Origin: Diospyros lotus
Taxonomy: Eukaryota > Streptophyta > Magnoliopsida > Ericales > Ebenaceae
Assembly: GCF_014633365.1 (NCBI RefSeq)
Contig: NC_068352.1
Location: forward strand, 27,251,310 to 27,315,309
DNA: 64,000 nucleotides
Reading direction: 5' to 3'
Of the stretch, positions 32,412 to 44,808 are shown piece after piece. The position numbers and the translations under genes are program-made. The notes under the pieces are model-generated. The model did no database searches, was not told where the DNA came from, and saw only the letters and a program-made list of their open reading frames with translations. How positions within the stretch are numbered: the stretch's first letter is position 1; every line of letters begins with the position of its first letter.

Positions 32412-34456
32412 CTAAAAATCGATGATGGGTTCTCCGATCGTCAGGTTGCGCTCCAGGCTCCATGGCAGGTTGAAGAGCTTGGCGGTGATGAACTTGAAGA
32501 TCTTGGTCACGTTTATGTTGTAAGTCGCACTGGAGAAGAAAAGGGTTGCTTCCATGGCCTTTGCGTACGCTCTTGCCTGATCAATTTCACCGTACCAAAA
32601 CATGTTAGATACGAATTGTTTGTGTCCCAACAGTACTGTCATTTTCTCGGGAAAATTTCAACTCTGGCAATCAATGTGCCCCTCTTGCGTAATGGTCGAG
32701 GATTTGTGTCCTTTTTCTCCGAGATGGGCTTTTGGTTGGATGCCTGGAAAATCATCTTCACTCGTTTGCCTAACTCGATTGCAAGGTGTCGGATAATTAT
32801 ATTACAATGAGTTTTGAGTTGTATTTACATAAGAAATTATTTTGTTCTCTCAATTTATAGGAAGACTAATGAATAGTGAAATTACTGTTTTATAAATGAA
32901 AAATTATAAATTTAAATTATAAAAATAATCCCTTTACAAAAATAAAAGAAAGACTATATATATATATATATAGATACAATCTTTATCTAATTTTAAGAGA
33001 ACGGATAGTGTCATGAATTGAAAAGCCGTTTCATAAGCTATTCCATTCGTACTAGTGATTTGGCCCATTTGAGATAGTAAATCTGCCCACATGTTCAACA
33101 GTGGGAAGACTTGTGAAAAAGCTTCTGCCACACGTTTGTTCAGAGTGAAAGTTCCATACCTGGTTGGCAATAGTCCACTGCAAATCCACCGGTAGCTTGA
33201 CAAAATCGTCGAACTTTGTCCCTATTAGCACCGGAATGGCAGTCTACAAAACCCATAAATTTTCTTGAGAACCAAACATTACCAACCCAGGAAAACATCC
33301 AACTTGATTTACTCCTCGTGACTTAAAAATGTCGTCTTTTCTCAGTACCTGATTCCATTTTCTTGCATCTTGATACCACCTGATGACACTTGAATCCCAG
33401 AGAAAATCAAACTTGATTAGAAGCTAAAAATTATCGTTAATTTAAATCATATGCTAGCCTTTTATGAGCTTAAGTAATTACCTATTCAAAGTACACCGGC
33501 TGGTTAGATCAAACATGATCAGAATTGCCACCGAGTCTTTGCAAGCAGCTGGAATGTGATTATGAGAAGCTTCATCTCCTTCACCATCAAAATTACGGTT
33601 TGTAAATTAGGGAAAATTTACAGTGAGTTCATGAGCAAAAAGAAGAGATAAATATACAGATATAGATACATACATACATATACCTGAAACTTCCCAGACA
33701 CTGTAAGCTATTCTTGCCCCTCCGATGCTTAGTGTTTTAACCATCTGATTGAGCCCTCTCCTCTCAGGTTCTTCTTCTCTTTCTTTTCCCACATATTTTG
33801 TCTGATCCAAAAGAATATCGTTTCAATATTGAGGATCGGATTGCACATAAACACGTAAAAATTAAAAAAAAAAAGAAAGAAAAAGAAAAGATGAATCGTA
33901 ATTCTGCTTCAATGTCTCTGTCCTAAACAATCAATCAGAGTACAGTTTTATACTGGGAAAAGTGGAAAACTCTCACGATGTTCATTATTCTAGATTATCG
34001 ATACTCATACATGGAGAATTCTGCTCAATCCAGGCTTACTGGGAGACGACTTCTCCACGAGGCCGAGTGTGAAGAGGGAAAATTAAATCAAGACGGAAAG
34101 AGCATGTGGTTCATAATCACCAGAAAGCTTGTTTTTCCAATTTGGCAATCACCCAGCAGGCTGATCTTCAAAGCAACCAAATCCGAAGAGTCTCTGCAAT
34201 GTTGGTCGGAGTCGACGTCGCAGGCCGCCGGAGAAGTGGAAGACGAGGAGGTGCCGGGCAGCTGGCGGTACCGAGTGGACTTGCGCAACATTGTGCAGGC
34301 GAGGACGAGCCGCCAGAGGGAGCGGAGGCGGCGCCGCAGGAGGGAGACCCTGCGCACTACGCGGCGGCGGAGGCTGAGCGGGAACATTTGCCTGCGAGGC
34401 TTAGCAGTCATGCGGCGGCAGCTAGCTGGAGAATCAGCGGTTACTGGGAATGTCAC
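32412..34456 (-). CDS. SGP1/SGP2: Septum-promoting GTP-binding protein (Spg1/Tem1-like small GTPase)
   Basis: Six exons on minus: 34121-34456, 33684-33801, 33482-33578, 33349-33388, 33160-33243, 32412-32576. All junctions are GT-AG and the phases agree, giving 279 aa, the usual plant SGP size. A basic N-terminus (RRRVVRRVSLLRRRLRSLWR) is followed by the P-loop GDCQIGKTS (about residues 102-110), a switch region with SVWEVSG in place of the Ras DxxG context, SVAILIMFDLTSRCTL, the base-recognition motif GTKFD (about 205-209) and FFSSATYNINVTKIFKF. The C-terminus GEPIIDF lacks a prenylation CAAX box. Fungal Spg1/Tem1 act in septation and mitotic-exit signalling; plant SGPs pair with MAP4K-type kinases. 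The start at 34456 is the longest; ATG at 34411 (residue 16) is an alternative. Assigned by remembered family pattern; which paralogue is unclear. Confidence 0.92.
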
Positions 34457-36632
34457 GACGATACTCTTCGTGGAGATGGTGACGGCTTTATATGGGGCGG
34501 TGGACCCGTCACAGGGTCCGACTCCGATACAATTTCAAAATTGTCGGCTTATTGGGTCTTACGTAGCTTTCTTTCAAAAGGGTCGGTTGGACCATTTAGA
34601 CGTGCCTCGTGTCGTGGAACCCTCTCTTTCTCTCGTCTCATCTCGGTTTCTGTTCCGGATATAATTTGTAAGTTTAATGTGTTGGCATTGCGGTTTGTCA
34701 CGTAATTCCTACTATAGTTTTGAATTAAATATTTTTCCTAAGTATTAATTTGAATTTAGCCATGTGGGCCATTGGATGGGAATGGATTAAAACCACCCAA
34801 CCACTAGGTTAGTTAAGTGAATGAGAAGGGACCTTATTTGGTTGTGGACATTGAAAAGCTTCCAATACCATAGTTATGGGGATGGTTGAAATTTGTGTTC
34901 AAGCCATCAAAGACGTGCCTAATCTTTCAACATAAATTTGGCTTTGGTATCATTTATTTATGCTTCCTTATTTATAATCGCAATCCCAAGATGCCTTTTG
35001 ATTAGCATGGTTGAAGTTTGACCCTCCTTTTGGTGAGACTAACACATCATATCAAACATCCTACCTGTTGTGTTGGATGATGAAGAGTAAGCCAGTGGCA
35101 GTGGGGGCTTCATGTTCAAGGCTTCGAGATTGAGGATGTGGATGTGCATGCATGCTACCAAAGTTTTTATAATATTCTACCAAAGTTTAGGTGGTTATCA
35201 TATATATCTTTCATATAATATCTTTTAATATCATATATCTTTTTTATTGTATATAAGGACTCATGTCGTATAAAATAATTCTTATAATAAATAAATAAAA
35301 ATTGTTAGATATTAATGTCCTTAGATGTTATAAAGTTTCCCTCACATATATAACGATGGGTCCAATAAATGTACAAATAATTGTATATCATCCATGAGGT
35401 CCGACAAGATGGTCGGGGCAAAACCTGAATTCTTAAACAAAGTGACAAATTTGCCCTCTGACCTATTTATATAGTTAAAAAAAGATCTAATCAATATATT
35501 TGTATTTTCTAGTTAAAATTACGTTCATATGCATGACTCATTTAGATTTTCTCAACTTTATTTTTTATTCACTTGGTATTCGAGTTTCACCCGACTAATT
35601 TTTATGAAGAAATAACATTTTCCCCTAATGCATCTTCTTAATAAATTCATATACGAACACAATTTATATACACTCAAAACTAGACATTCATTGCAATTCA
35701 TGTCGGATTTGTCTTACAGTATTACTGTTATCTTCCAGCTAAATGTTGTTTTCCAATAATAATTATGTTTTATAAATTGTCACATTGATTTGAATCTCAA
35801 TATTTCATATAAAATTTTAATTATTTTATCACCGCACTATACATGGAGCTTAGATTTTCTCAACTTGATATGGGTAAGAGTGGTTTTAATCAAATAATGA
35901 GAGATAGACATCTTTGTCACTCTTTCTAAATGAATGTAGATATTAAAATAAAGCAAGGATATAGGAATGTCTCACCAAATAAAATTATAAAATAAGACCA
36001 AATATAATTGTTCTGTAACTATTGTATTGTCTTCACTTTTACAGGTTGTTGTCTGCCAGTGCTATATCAACTTTGTGGAGGAAAAATAATATGCCGTAAT
36101 GGGTTCCCCAAAATCTTATTGGGGTTTAGTAAATTTTTAATTAGTATTTTTAATAATTTCACCTGCCACCTCATTATGCTTGTGAACCATATAAATTATC
36201 CAAACATTATTCTTTCATTTTAACACGCTAACCATTCAATAAGGTTGTTGGGTTTCTTAATATAAAGTGAGTTGGAGCCATAAATGGTACTTTGCCCATG
36301 AAATGCCTTATTTTGGTAACTTGGATGGAAAGGTCACCATTATAACTTACCTAACTCACCCAAAATCCTTTTTAACATTCTTACTTACTCCATACATCTC
36401 TTCTTTTTACTCCTTTTATAAGGATGGGAAATGTTGGGTTTTGCTTCCTTTATAGTTTTATACACATTAATTCATCTAATATAAATCAGGTAAGATTTTA
36501 TTCAAAAAGTGATAAAGGGTGGACCCAATAGTTAGTATCTAACCTAATATTTCTATAATTTTAAGCTTGAAACAACCATTTTTCTTTTTCATCTTTAATT
36601 GCAATCGTGCTAATTCTTTGGGTTATTACACT
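34457..36632. other. Intergenic upstream of SGP-like gene
   Basis: Promoter side of the SGP-like gene, then AT-rich DNA to the hAT element. The plus-strand frames at 33978-34705 are antisense shadows of SGP exon 1. No gene, MITE or LTR was recognised in the rest. Confidence 0.6.
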
Positions 36633-37052
36633 GAGAGCGGAGTCAAGATTTTGAGTCAGTGGGGGCAAATTTAAATACAAAAAATATAATTTCCAAAATA
36701 AAACACTAATGATAACATTAAAATGCAAAAAAAAAAAATTACAATTGTTGCCTGCTGCTTTTCATATTTTGATAACGCCGCATAATGACATCATTATGAA
36801 TTTTATTAAATACATTCTTTTCAACATATACAAGTAAGCTATCATTCATCTACTGCTCTCTAATTCTATTATGCAATCAATTTTTCATAGTATTCATTGC
36901 AGAAAATACTCTTTCAATTGTAGCTGTAACAACCGAAAGAGTTAATGCCATGGGTACACTATATTTTTTTTCGTCACGCCCAACTTCTGTCCAAGTTCAC
37001 CAAGTCCCCGTAATTCTTCAAACTATTTGTTGGAGCGCATATCAAAAATATA

Positions 37053-39725
37053 TGTAATACCCGGGAATAATTTGAGAATAAAAAAATGATATTTGATAAA
37101 GGGCATAAATGGAATTTTGAAAAAATAAGACTATAGGACACACTAACACAGCTTTGGACGACCAAATTAGTCAGAGGGAGTACCCCGGACCCTAGATAGC
37201 CAAGGAAAATGGTATAGTAACGACAAGTGATTTAAATTATGATTTTTGGTGATGAAAGGAATGAGATCGGGAACATTTTTCGGTACAGCAAAAATACAGC
37301 TGCCAATTAGGTCGTATTACCGAATTGTTATAGACGATGTCCAAAAAGCCAACAGAGAGTGTCAAAAACTAGTATTCGATGTGTAGAACAACCCTTAAGT
37401 GGTTTCAGGTTGAATCGAGTGGATTTGAGGTCAAATAAGTCAATCGGGTCTAAGTGCAATTTTCTAAATTTGCCCGAGGGAGGTCAAACCGGTAATTTTT
37501 CAGAAGTTTCAAGGGAGAAATGAGAAGTACGAATCTTGAGGGTCTTAGTGATGGTGTTGGAAAGATCAGGGGCTTGAGGTTAAGGGCCAAAATGCAAAAG
37601 GAAATTCGAGGGGGGCCAAACTGTAATTTTTGAAAATATGCCAAAGCATGGCAGATCTGGCCGCGGATTCGGCCGAAAAATAGGGAGATTTGGGCAGCAA
37701 ATCTCGTCAGGGCATAGCCTAGGGTAGTCTAGGAAGCGTGTGGGGAAAGATTTGGCCGGAAATCGGCCACGTGGGGGTCGGATTTTGGCTATAAATAGCC
37801 AAGGGTTTCGGCCGAATTGGAATCATCAAATCGCTCAAGTTTGAGGGCGAATCGAGGGAATCCAATAAGGGGCTTTTGATCCTTGAGGCAAGAGGAGCAT
37901 TTCTAGAGAATTTGGTGAATTTTCGAGGCGATTTGAAGGGGTTTCGAAGGCTGATCGGAGAAGGAAGACGGATCGCCGCACCGCGCCTATAAGTGCCCGA
38001 TTGGTGGCTTTTCCGGTGGCCTTTCGGCCTGAAACCGACGGGGTTAGGATCGACTCCTCGTGGGATTTCGGGGGGTACCGGTTTTGTGGCCATCGGAGCA
38101 ACCGCCGGCGACCGGCTTGAGGTTGAAGACGGTGGCGCGTGACTGCCACGCGCCAGTCTTTGCTTCCAGCCCACTAGCCCGCGCGTGGGGGCGCGTGCCA
38201 TGTAGGTAAATTCTGATTTTTTTTCCCAAAATTCTTGGAAAATTATTTTATGAATTATAGTGTAAAAATATTTGAGAAAATAGATGTGTAGATATTTATT
38301 TTGAATTATTAGAGAAGAAAAATAGGAGAAAATAAGAAAATGTGAGAAAATTAAGGAGAAAATTATATTTTAATAATTATTGGGTGATTAGGGTACCTTG
38401 CGGCTTGAGGTGAAGTGACTCGTGCAAAGTGAGAAGAGGGCACGCAAATCGAGGCAAAATGCGTTTTCCAAGAAGAATTCGAATTACGGTGAGTGTTCGC
38501 CCCCAACTTTGTTTTGACTTGTGAGTGGTTCTACCTGAAAAGACTTTAAGTGACATGTTAATGGTTTACTGTGAGTGTTCATCCCTATGGTTTGGTTTAT
38601 TATGGTTGTCCAAACAATTATTTACACATGCATTGAATTTCGTACGGTAAATTGCATACATTGAAATGTTGATTTTATGCATGTTATGATTTTTCGACAT
38701 TGTCTTGTTTTGTGTCGTCCATGTGGGACGTGGGTTGGTAACCGGTGACGTAGCCTAGAGTGACAGCACTCGGGATGCGTACCTAAGATTAATGCTAAGT
38801 GACCCACTTGGGACGGGGCTGAGACGGACTTCACCCTACGGGACCCAAGTGGCGGGGCTGAGAGTGGACACCACCCCGGTTGTTGGCTCAAGTGGCGGGG
38901 CTGCGAGTGGACACCACCCCAGGTTCGTTTAAGCAATAGCATTAATGCCGAGGTGACGTTGATTCTGAGGATAGTGCTGATGTGGCACTCTTGGGGGCTA
39001 GGGTTGCGTTGGGTTTTGGAATGCTTTTGAGTAGAAGCGTAAAGCCTAACAATGACAATAGGGTGATTCCCGGGTTCATGTGTCGAGGTTGTCCCTCTTA
39101 AGCAGGATTGTGTTTGCCAATGGGCCGATGGGGTCGGGTCGCCTTTAGAGAGATTGCATTTTCCCCGATTAGGGTTAAATGCTATGTGGGATTCTCTTAG
39201 GCTGGTGCATGTCAGGATTTATCGATTTTATATATGATTTTGCATATCTGCATGAAAATGTTTTTGAACTCTCACTTAGATGATTCAGCATCTAATTTGG
39301 ACTATGTCCCTGGAATATTCAAACGTTCCAGGTGAATGCAGTGGCGCCAAGGGAAAGAATGTCATCGAGATGTAGCTGCTATGTTTAGTTTTCGTAGGGT
39401 TTGTCTATGATTACGATGTTTAGAGGTTATGTAATATTTGATATTTTCATGTGAAACATCGATTTGGTTATTGTAAAGGAATTGTTGGTTATATATCATT
39501 GAGGTTTCGATCTTGCTTCCGCTGATGTGATTGTTAATACCTGTCTTAGTTTATTTATTATTAAATTTTGATATGCTAAGAAGGTACAATCGGGATTGAC
39601 GGGAAATGATTATGATGAAGGTATATGTATCGAGAGACTTATGTTGTATGTTTGATGTTGAAAAAAAAAAAATATATTCCCGAAATCTCGAGTTAACGCT
39701 CGTTCTGGGAAAACGGGGCGTTACA
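37053..39725 (+). mobile_element. Solo LTR (2,673 bp), gypsy-type
   Basis: Starts TGTAATACCCGGG and ends GGGGCGTTACA. A perfect 5-bp TSD ATATA is at 37048-37052 and 39726-39730. No gag/pol, PBS or second LTR is inside. A TATA-like CTATAAATAGCC at about 37790 supports plus orientation. It interrupts the hAT transposase between QTYI and DMRS. GC-rich parts (37640-38200) give spurious open frames; the central stretch 38700-39000 has a repeated AAGTGGCGGGGCTG phrase. Confidence 0.88.
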
Positions 39726-40571
39726 ATATAAGTTTGAAACTGATCATCAAGTGTCATGAGCTCTACTCTTGAAAAATCTTCAAAATAATACTCAAGAAGA
39801 TGAATTAATTTTTCTTTGTCAAAAGCAAAGAATGAATCATTTGGGCATAAGAATGCTATATAAAGAACTAACTCAGTACTAACCTCAAAAAAATGGTCAT
39901 TCAATTCTTGAAGTTGCATATCAATGATAGCATAGAACAAGTCCACACAAAAGTGATGCAAATTTGTCATTTTTCCAATGTTACGCCGTGAGCGATCTCG
40001 GTGTATAAAAACACCATCCATATTAGAAACATCAATATTCTGTTTTTCACAAAAAGAAACAACTACTTTAAAAAAAAAACCCCACTCATTGTCCCTTATC
40101 ACTTGGAGTCTTTGTTTGCATATTTTCACTAAAATAATGGCATTTACAATATCTTGATCTTTCCTTTATAATGCCTTAGACAATTCATTTGAAATCGCTA
40201 AAATAGTTCTCATGAGATATAGATTAAATATAAATTCAAATGACTATATTGAGTCTAATAAATCATCTGCCTCACATTTTTGTTCAGCGGATCCATCATC
40301 AACAATCATTTCAAGAGCATTAACTATAGGCGAGAACATGGAAATCAAACTAATCAAAGTACCATAATGCAATCCCTAACAAGTATCACTAAAGCGTGTA
40401 ATAGTACTTTGTTGATTAAGACCTCGACCACTTGAAATCTTACCATAATGGAGTGCTTAAAAAATTATGGCTTCTTGTTTCTCTCGCAAAAGATCACAAC
40501 ATTTCGATGACACTCTAACAATATTCACCACTCTAGAAACCAAATTAAAGAGCGAAGTAACTTGAACATGC

Positions 40572-42760
40572 TGTTGGTTCTTAATGATGATAAATATATC
40601 CCAAGAGGGGAGTGAATTGGGATTTGTATAAATTTTTGATAATTTAAAACTTTGATTGAATGCAAAACACTATATTTCGAAATATAGGATATATGTTTCG
40701 AAATATGAAATGTATGTTTCGAAATCTACTTCACTGTTTTGCTTGATTTGAAATCTTTCACCTTGTATTTCAAAATAATGATCTTTGAAAAAAATGATTT
40801 ATATATTTAAGAGTATACCAAAAATATTTGTATATCAAAGATATGTTTTCTATGTATATGTATAAACTTATGCTTATAAAAACTTTGTTTTAGACTTTGA
40901 TATCAAAGCATATGAAAGCATGTGCAATAGGCAATAATGATAAGCGAAAGCTAAAGAACACTTGAACACAAGATGTATAGTAATTTGGCACCCCGCCTAG
41001 TCCATTACCTTCAAGCTTACCCACTTGAAGGATTTTCAATCGCAATCACTTTTACTAGTGATCACCACAACAAGGGTTTTACCACAGTTTATCCTAAAAT
41101 CTTACAAAGTGAGTTTTTACGGGCTTAATTCAAACTTAGCACCAAGTGAGTTTTTACAGGCTTAACTCAACCCTTACACTAAGTGAGTTTTAAGGCTAAA
41201 CTCAAACCTTTGATACAATGAGTTTTAGGCTCAACTCAAACCTTTACACCACAATGAGTTTTAAGCTAAACTCTAACCTTACAACAATCAAGATAAATAA
41301 AGTTTATCTTTACAGCCCAACAAATGTATAGCAATAGAATGTCTTACCAAATGGCTGTACAAACCTCTTAACTTGAGGTGAGGAGAGCTGGAGAGATGAG
41401 ACTCGTTGTTTGCACTTCCTTCTCCTTTTTCACATAACAATGCACATCTAGGATCGTATGAATGGATCTTCTTGAGAAAGCTTTGTCAAGAGAACGGATT
41501 TAGATCATTTGTGCTTGTGTGTGTGTCTCTAGTGTGTGCTCACTTGCTCTTGCTTGTTTTCTCTCAATCAATCTCTTCTTGTCTTCAAATACCTACTATT
41601 TATACCAAAAGATAGAAATCTGATTGTTTTATAGTCGTTAGAGACAAGACAAAAAAGTAGGTTTCGAAACATATATAATAGGTTTCGAAATATCACAATT
41701 TTACACATAGGTTTTGAAACATACTCTTCATGTTTCGAAACATACAGCCTTTACAGCTGGATATGCACCAAGAGACAGCAATGAGTGGGAGACACAATCT
41801 ATTCCCCACTAACACATAATAATGATCTCCACTTCAAATTTGAATTTGAATTTTGCAAGCCATGGAGAATGCATTAAAAAATGTTTTGATAAACTTTTAG
41901 ATAAATATTAAAAATGCAAAGCAAAAAGCATCTCGGATCTCTGCTGATAGAGATATAGGTTTCGAAACATACTATCACAGGTTTCGAAACATACCTTTCT
42001 AGAAATGAGGTTTTGAAACATACCATCATAGGTTTCGAAATACACCTCTCTAGAAATGAGGTTTCGGAACATGATATATAGGTTTCGAAATATAATTCAA
42101 AACCTGATTTGAAATCACATGCAATGCAAAGATGTTTCAAAATAGCATACATAGAAAATATTGAAAACCTTTTCAAAGGGGTTTCGAAACATGCATAGGA
42201 ACATGACAAATCTTCAGAATGATTTGCTTGAAAGCACAATCCACAACATATATACATGACAGCTTATTTACATTTTTCTCATTTTATTTTATTTATATTT
42301 TACCTTCCATTTACTTTAATACATAAATGTAAATAACGAAATACCCCCTATTTGGATTCAATAAAATATTTAGAAAATCAAAATCCAAAACAATAAGAAA
42401 GTAGATTTTGGGTTTTAGTACAAACTCAAGATTTAATAATAATACCACTTATTTAATGAAAAATTCATTAAAAATCGTTTTAACACTTATGAATGTTAGG
42501 TATCAAAATACCGGGAGATAGTTTTCCAAAATGAAAATATTTTCATATATGTCTCCTTATAAGGTGCTAATCTTCCAGATTTAGTCAAAAACAGAGTTTT
42601 GAAATCTTGATACTTGAAATACTTTTGGTTTTCATTTTCACAAAGAAATACATGATATTGAAATTGATGTATGTTGAAAACCATAGTCTTGACTCATGAC
42701 TTAGGGATTAAACCAATAAATATTTTTCATCTTTAAAACTAATGTACAAAAAGTATAAGA
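40572..42760 (-). mobile_element. Solo LTR-like element (2,189 bp), SIRE-like copia type
   Basis: A perfect 5-bp TSD CATGC (40567-40571, 42761-42765). It interrupts the hAT transposase after AKQH. On minus it begins TCTTATAC (TG mutated to TC) and ends AACA; near the end is CAATTCACTCCCCTCTTGG, the phrase seen near the ends of SIRE/Maximus-like copia LTRs. It contains a tandem repeat of about 45 bp (AGTGAGTTTTTACGGGCTTA) at 41099-41285 and arrays of TTTCGAAA palindromes. No coding content. Confidence 0.8.
41099..41285. repeat. About 45-bp degenerate tandem repeat inside LTR-like insert
   Basis: AGTGAGTTTTTAC-GGCTTAA-TCAA followed by ACCTTACACC recurs about five times with substitutions and small gaps. 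Confidence 0.75.
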
Positions 42761-44808
42761 CATGCTGCTTTGCTATAGCTACAAGTGCCAATTGAAGTTG
42801 ATGAGCAAAACAATAAACATAGAAAACACATGGGTTCTCTTTCAAAATAAGTGATTTGAGACCATTAAACTAACATTGCATGTTGCTAACCCCATCATAA
42901 CCTTGACCCTGCAATCTAGATATACTCAACCCATATCTAGAAAATAATTTATCTATAGCAGCCTTAAGTGATAAGACAGTAGTACTGGAAACATGTTCAA
43001 TCCCAATGAACCGTTCAACTTCATATCCCACTTTATTCACATAACACAATGCAAAACAGTACACATTTGTTCATTTGCTAAGATATCCTGAGATTCATCA
43101 ATTAGCATTGAAAAAAATGCATCACCAACATCTTTTATGATAAAATCAATCGTTTCAATGGTAGCAGCTTTTACAATATCCTTCTAAACATCAGGTGATG
43201 TTAACTTGAGATTTTTAAGAGCAACTCCAACGGGAGTTGCCATTAGGGGTGCCATCGGCGTAACTGCCGAAATGGCACCCGAAAATACAAAATATCCACT
43301 CTAACGGGAGTGGCAAATGAGGTTGTAAAATGGCAACTTCTCTCATTTGGTGCCATTTTTGCAACTTTTGGAAAGAGAAAATTAGAGGTTGCATTTACCA
43401 ATGGTCAAGAAACCAACGGCTATATTTTACATTATATATATATATATAGTTACTTGAACAGAGGAGGCGGGCTGAGTAAGAGAAACCAAAGGCTTCTGCG
43501 AGGACGAACAGTGCCAGCAAAGGGGAGAACGAGGGCGAGCTGTGAGCAGGAGAAATTGATTTGCAAAAAAGAATAAAATTTCTGGATTGCAAGGGCGAGG
43601 GAGCGAGTTGTGAGCAGCTGAAATTAATTTCCAGAGAAGATAAAGGCTTCTGGATTGTGTCAAAAGCGAGGGCAGCAATTCATTTGCGGAGGGGAAGCTT
43701 CTGGAGGCCAAGGTATGTTATAATATATAAATATATAATCATTATAAATATTTACAATTGATTTGGAGAAAGGAGGCGCCCAAATATCTTATAATATATA
43801 TATATATATAATTATTAAAATGTTTACAATTGATTTGCTAGAGGAAGGCTCTGGAGCGTCCAAGTATATTATAATATATATACATATATATATTAATTAA
43901 TTATAAATATTTAAACAATATGTGGGGAGTTGTAAAACAATTATTGAAAGTTAATTATTAGAATTATATATATTAATTATAGTTAATTGTTATGTTTTGT
44001 TTTAGTTTATTAATTATTAATCATATATATAAATGTTTTTATTCTAGTTAATTGTTAGAATTTAAATTGATATTTTTAGGTTAGAATTATATATTTTGAT
44101 TTTAATTTAAAATAAGTATTTTAGTTAATTATTAGAATTTAAATTAATTGTTAGAATTTATTTTAATTTATTATTTTATGCTCATTCTTTAAATTGATTA
44201 TATTTTTTAATCAATTTTTAGATGGATTCTCAATTTGACGGTTCTTTCACTGATTTGCTTATGAATAACACCGATTTATATGATGATACCATGCGGCCCA
44301 ATCCCGCAGTGTTAGAGTCAGTACAAGATGAAGTCGTTCCAAGAGTGAGAAAATCACAAAGGACAAAGAACTTCTCTCAAGAAGAAGATAAATTAATTAT
44401 GTCTGCGTGGCTTAACACGAGTAAAGATGCAATTCCTGGAAATGAACAACAAGGTGGTGCTTTCTGGCATAGAATATTAAAATACGTAGAACTTTATGGA
44501 GGCAATCAAGAAAAACGTTCGCAAGCTTCTATTAAAATCCGTTGGACTGATATAAATGCAAAATGTGCTAAATTTGTCAGTTTTTATAGCCAAATTGAAA
44601 GACTGCGACAAAGTGGACACACCGAGCAAAATAATGTAAGGATTGAGTTTTTTTAAATAGACATTACTATGATTTAATATTTGAACTATTGATTTAATGA
44701 TTTCATATGTTTTTCGGGTTGATGAAGCAAAAGAAATGTTTGCTAAGATTATTGGAAGACCATTTCAATATGAGCATTGTTGGAATATCTTAAAAATGGA
44801 GCGGAAAT

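Noticed and set aside
34106..34705. 199-codon plus-strand frame
   Set aside because: Antisense to exon 1 of the SGP-like gene; GC-rich shadow without protein-like motifs.
37719..38201. Pro/Arg-rich minus-strand frames of up to 160 codons
   Set aside because: Lie in the GC-rich part of a solo LTR; biased composition and no domain.
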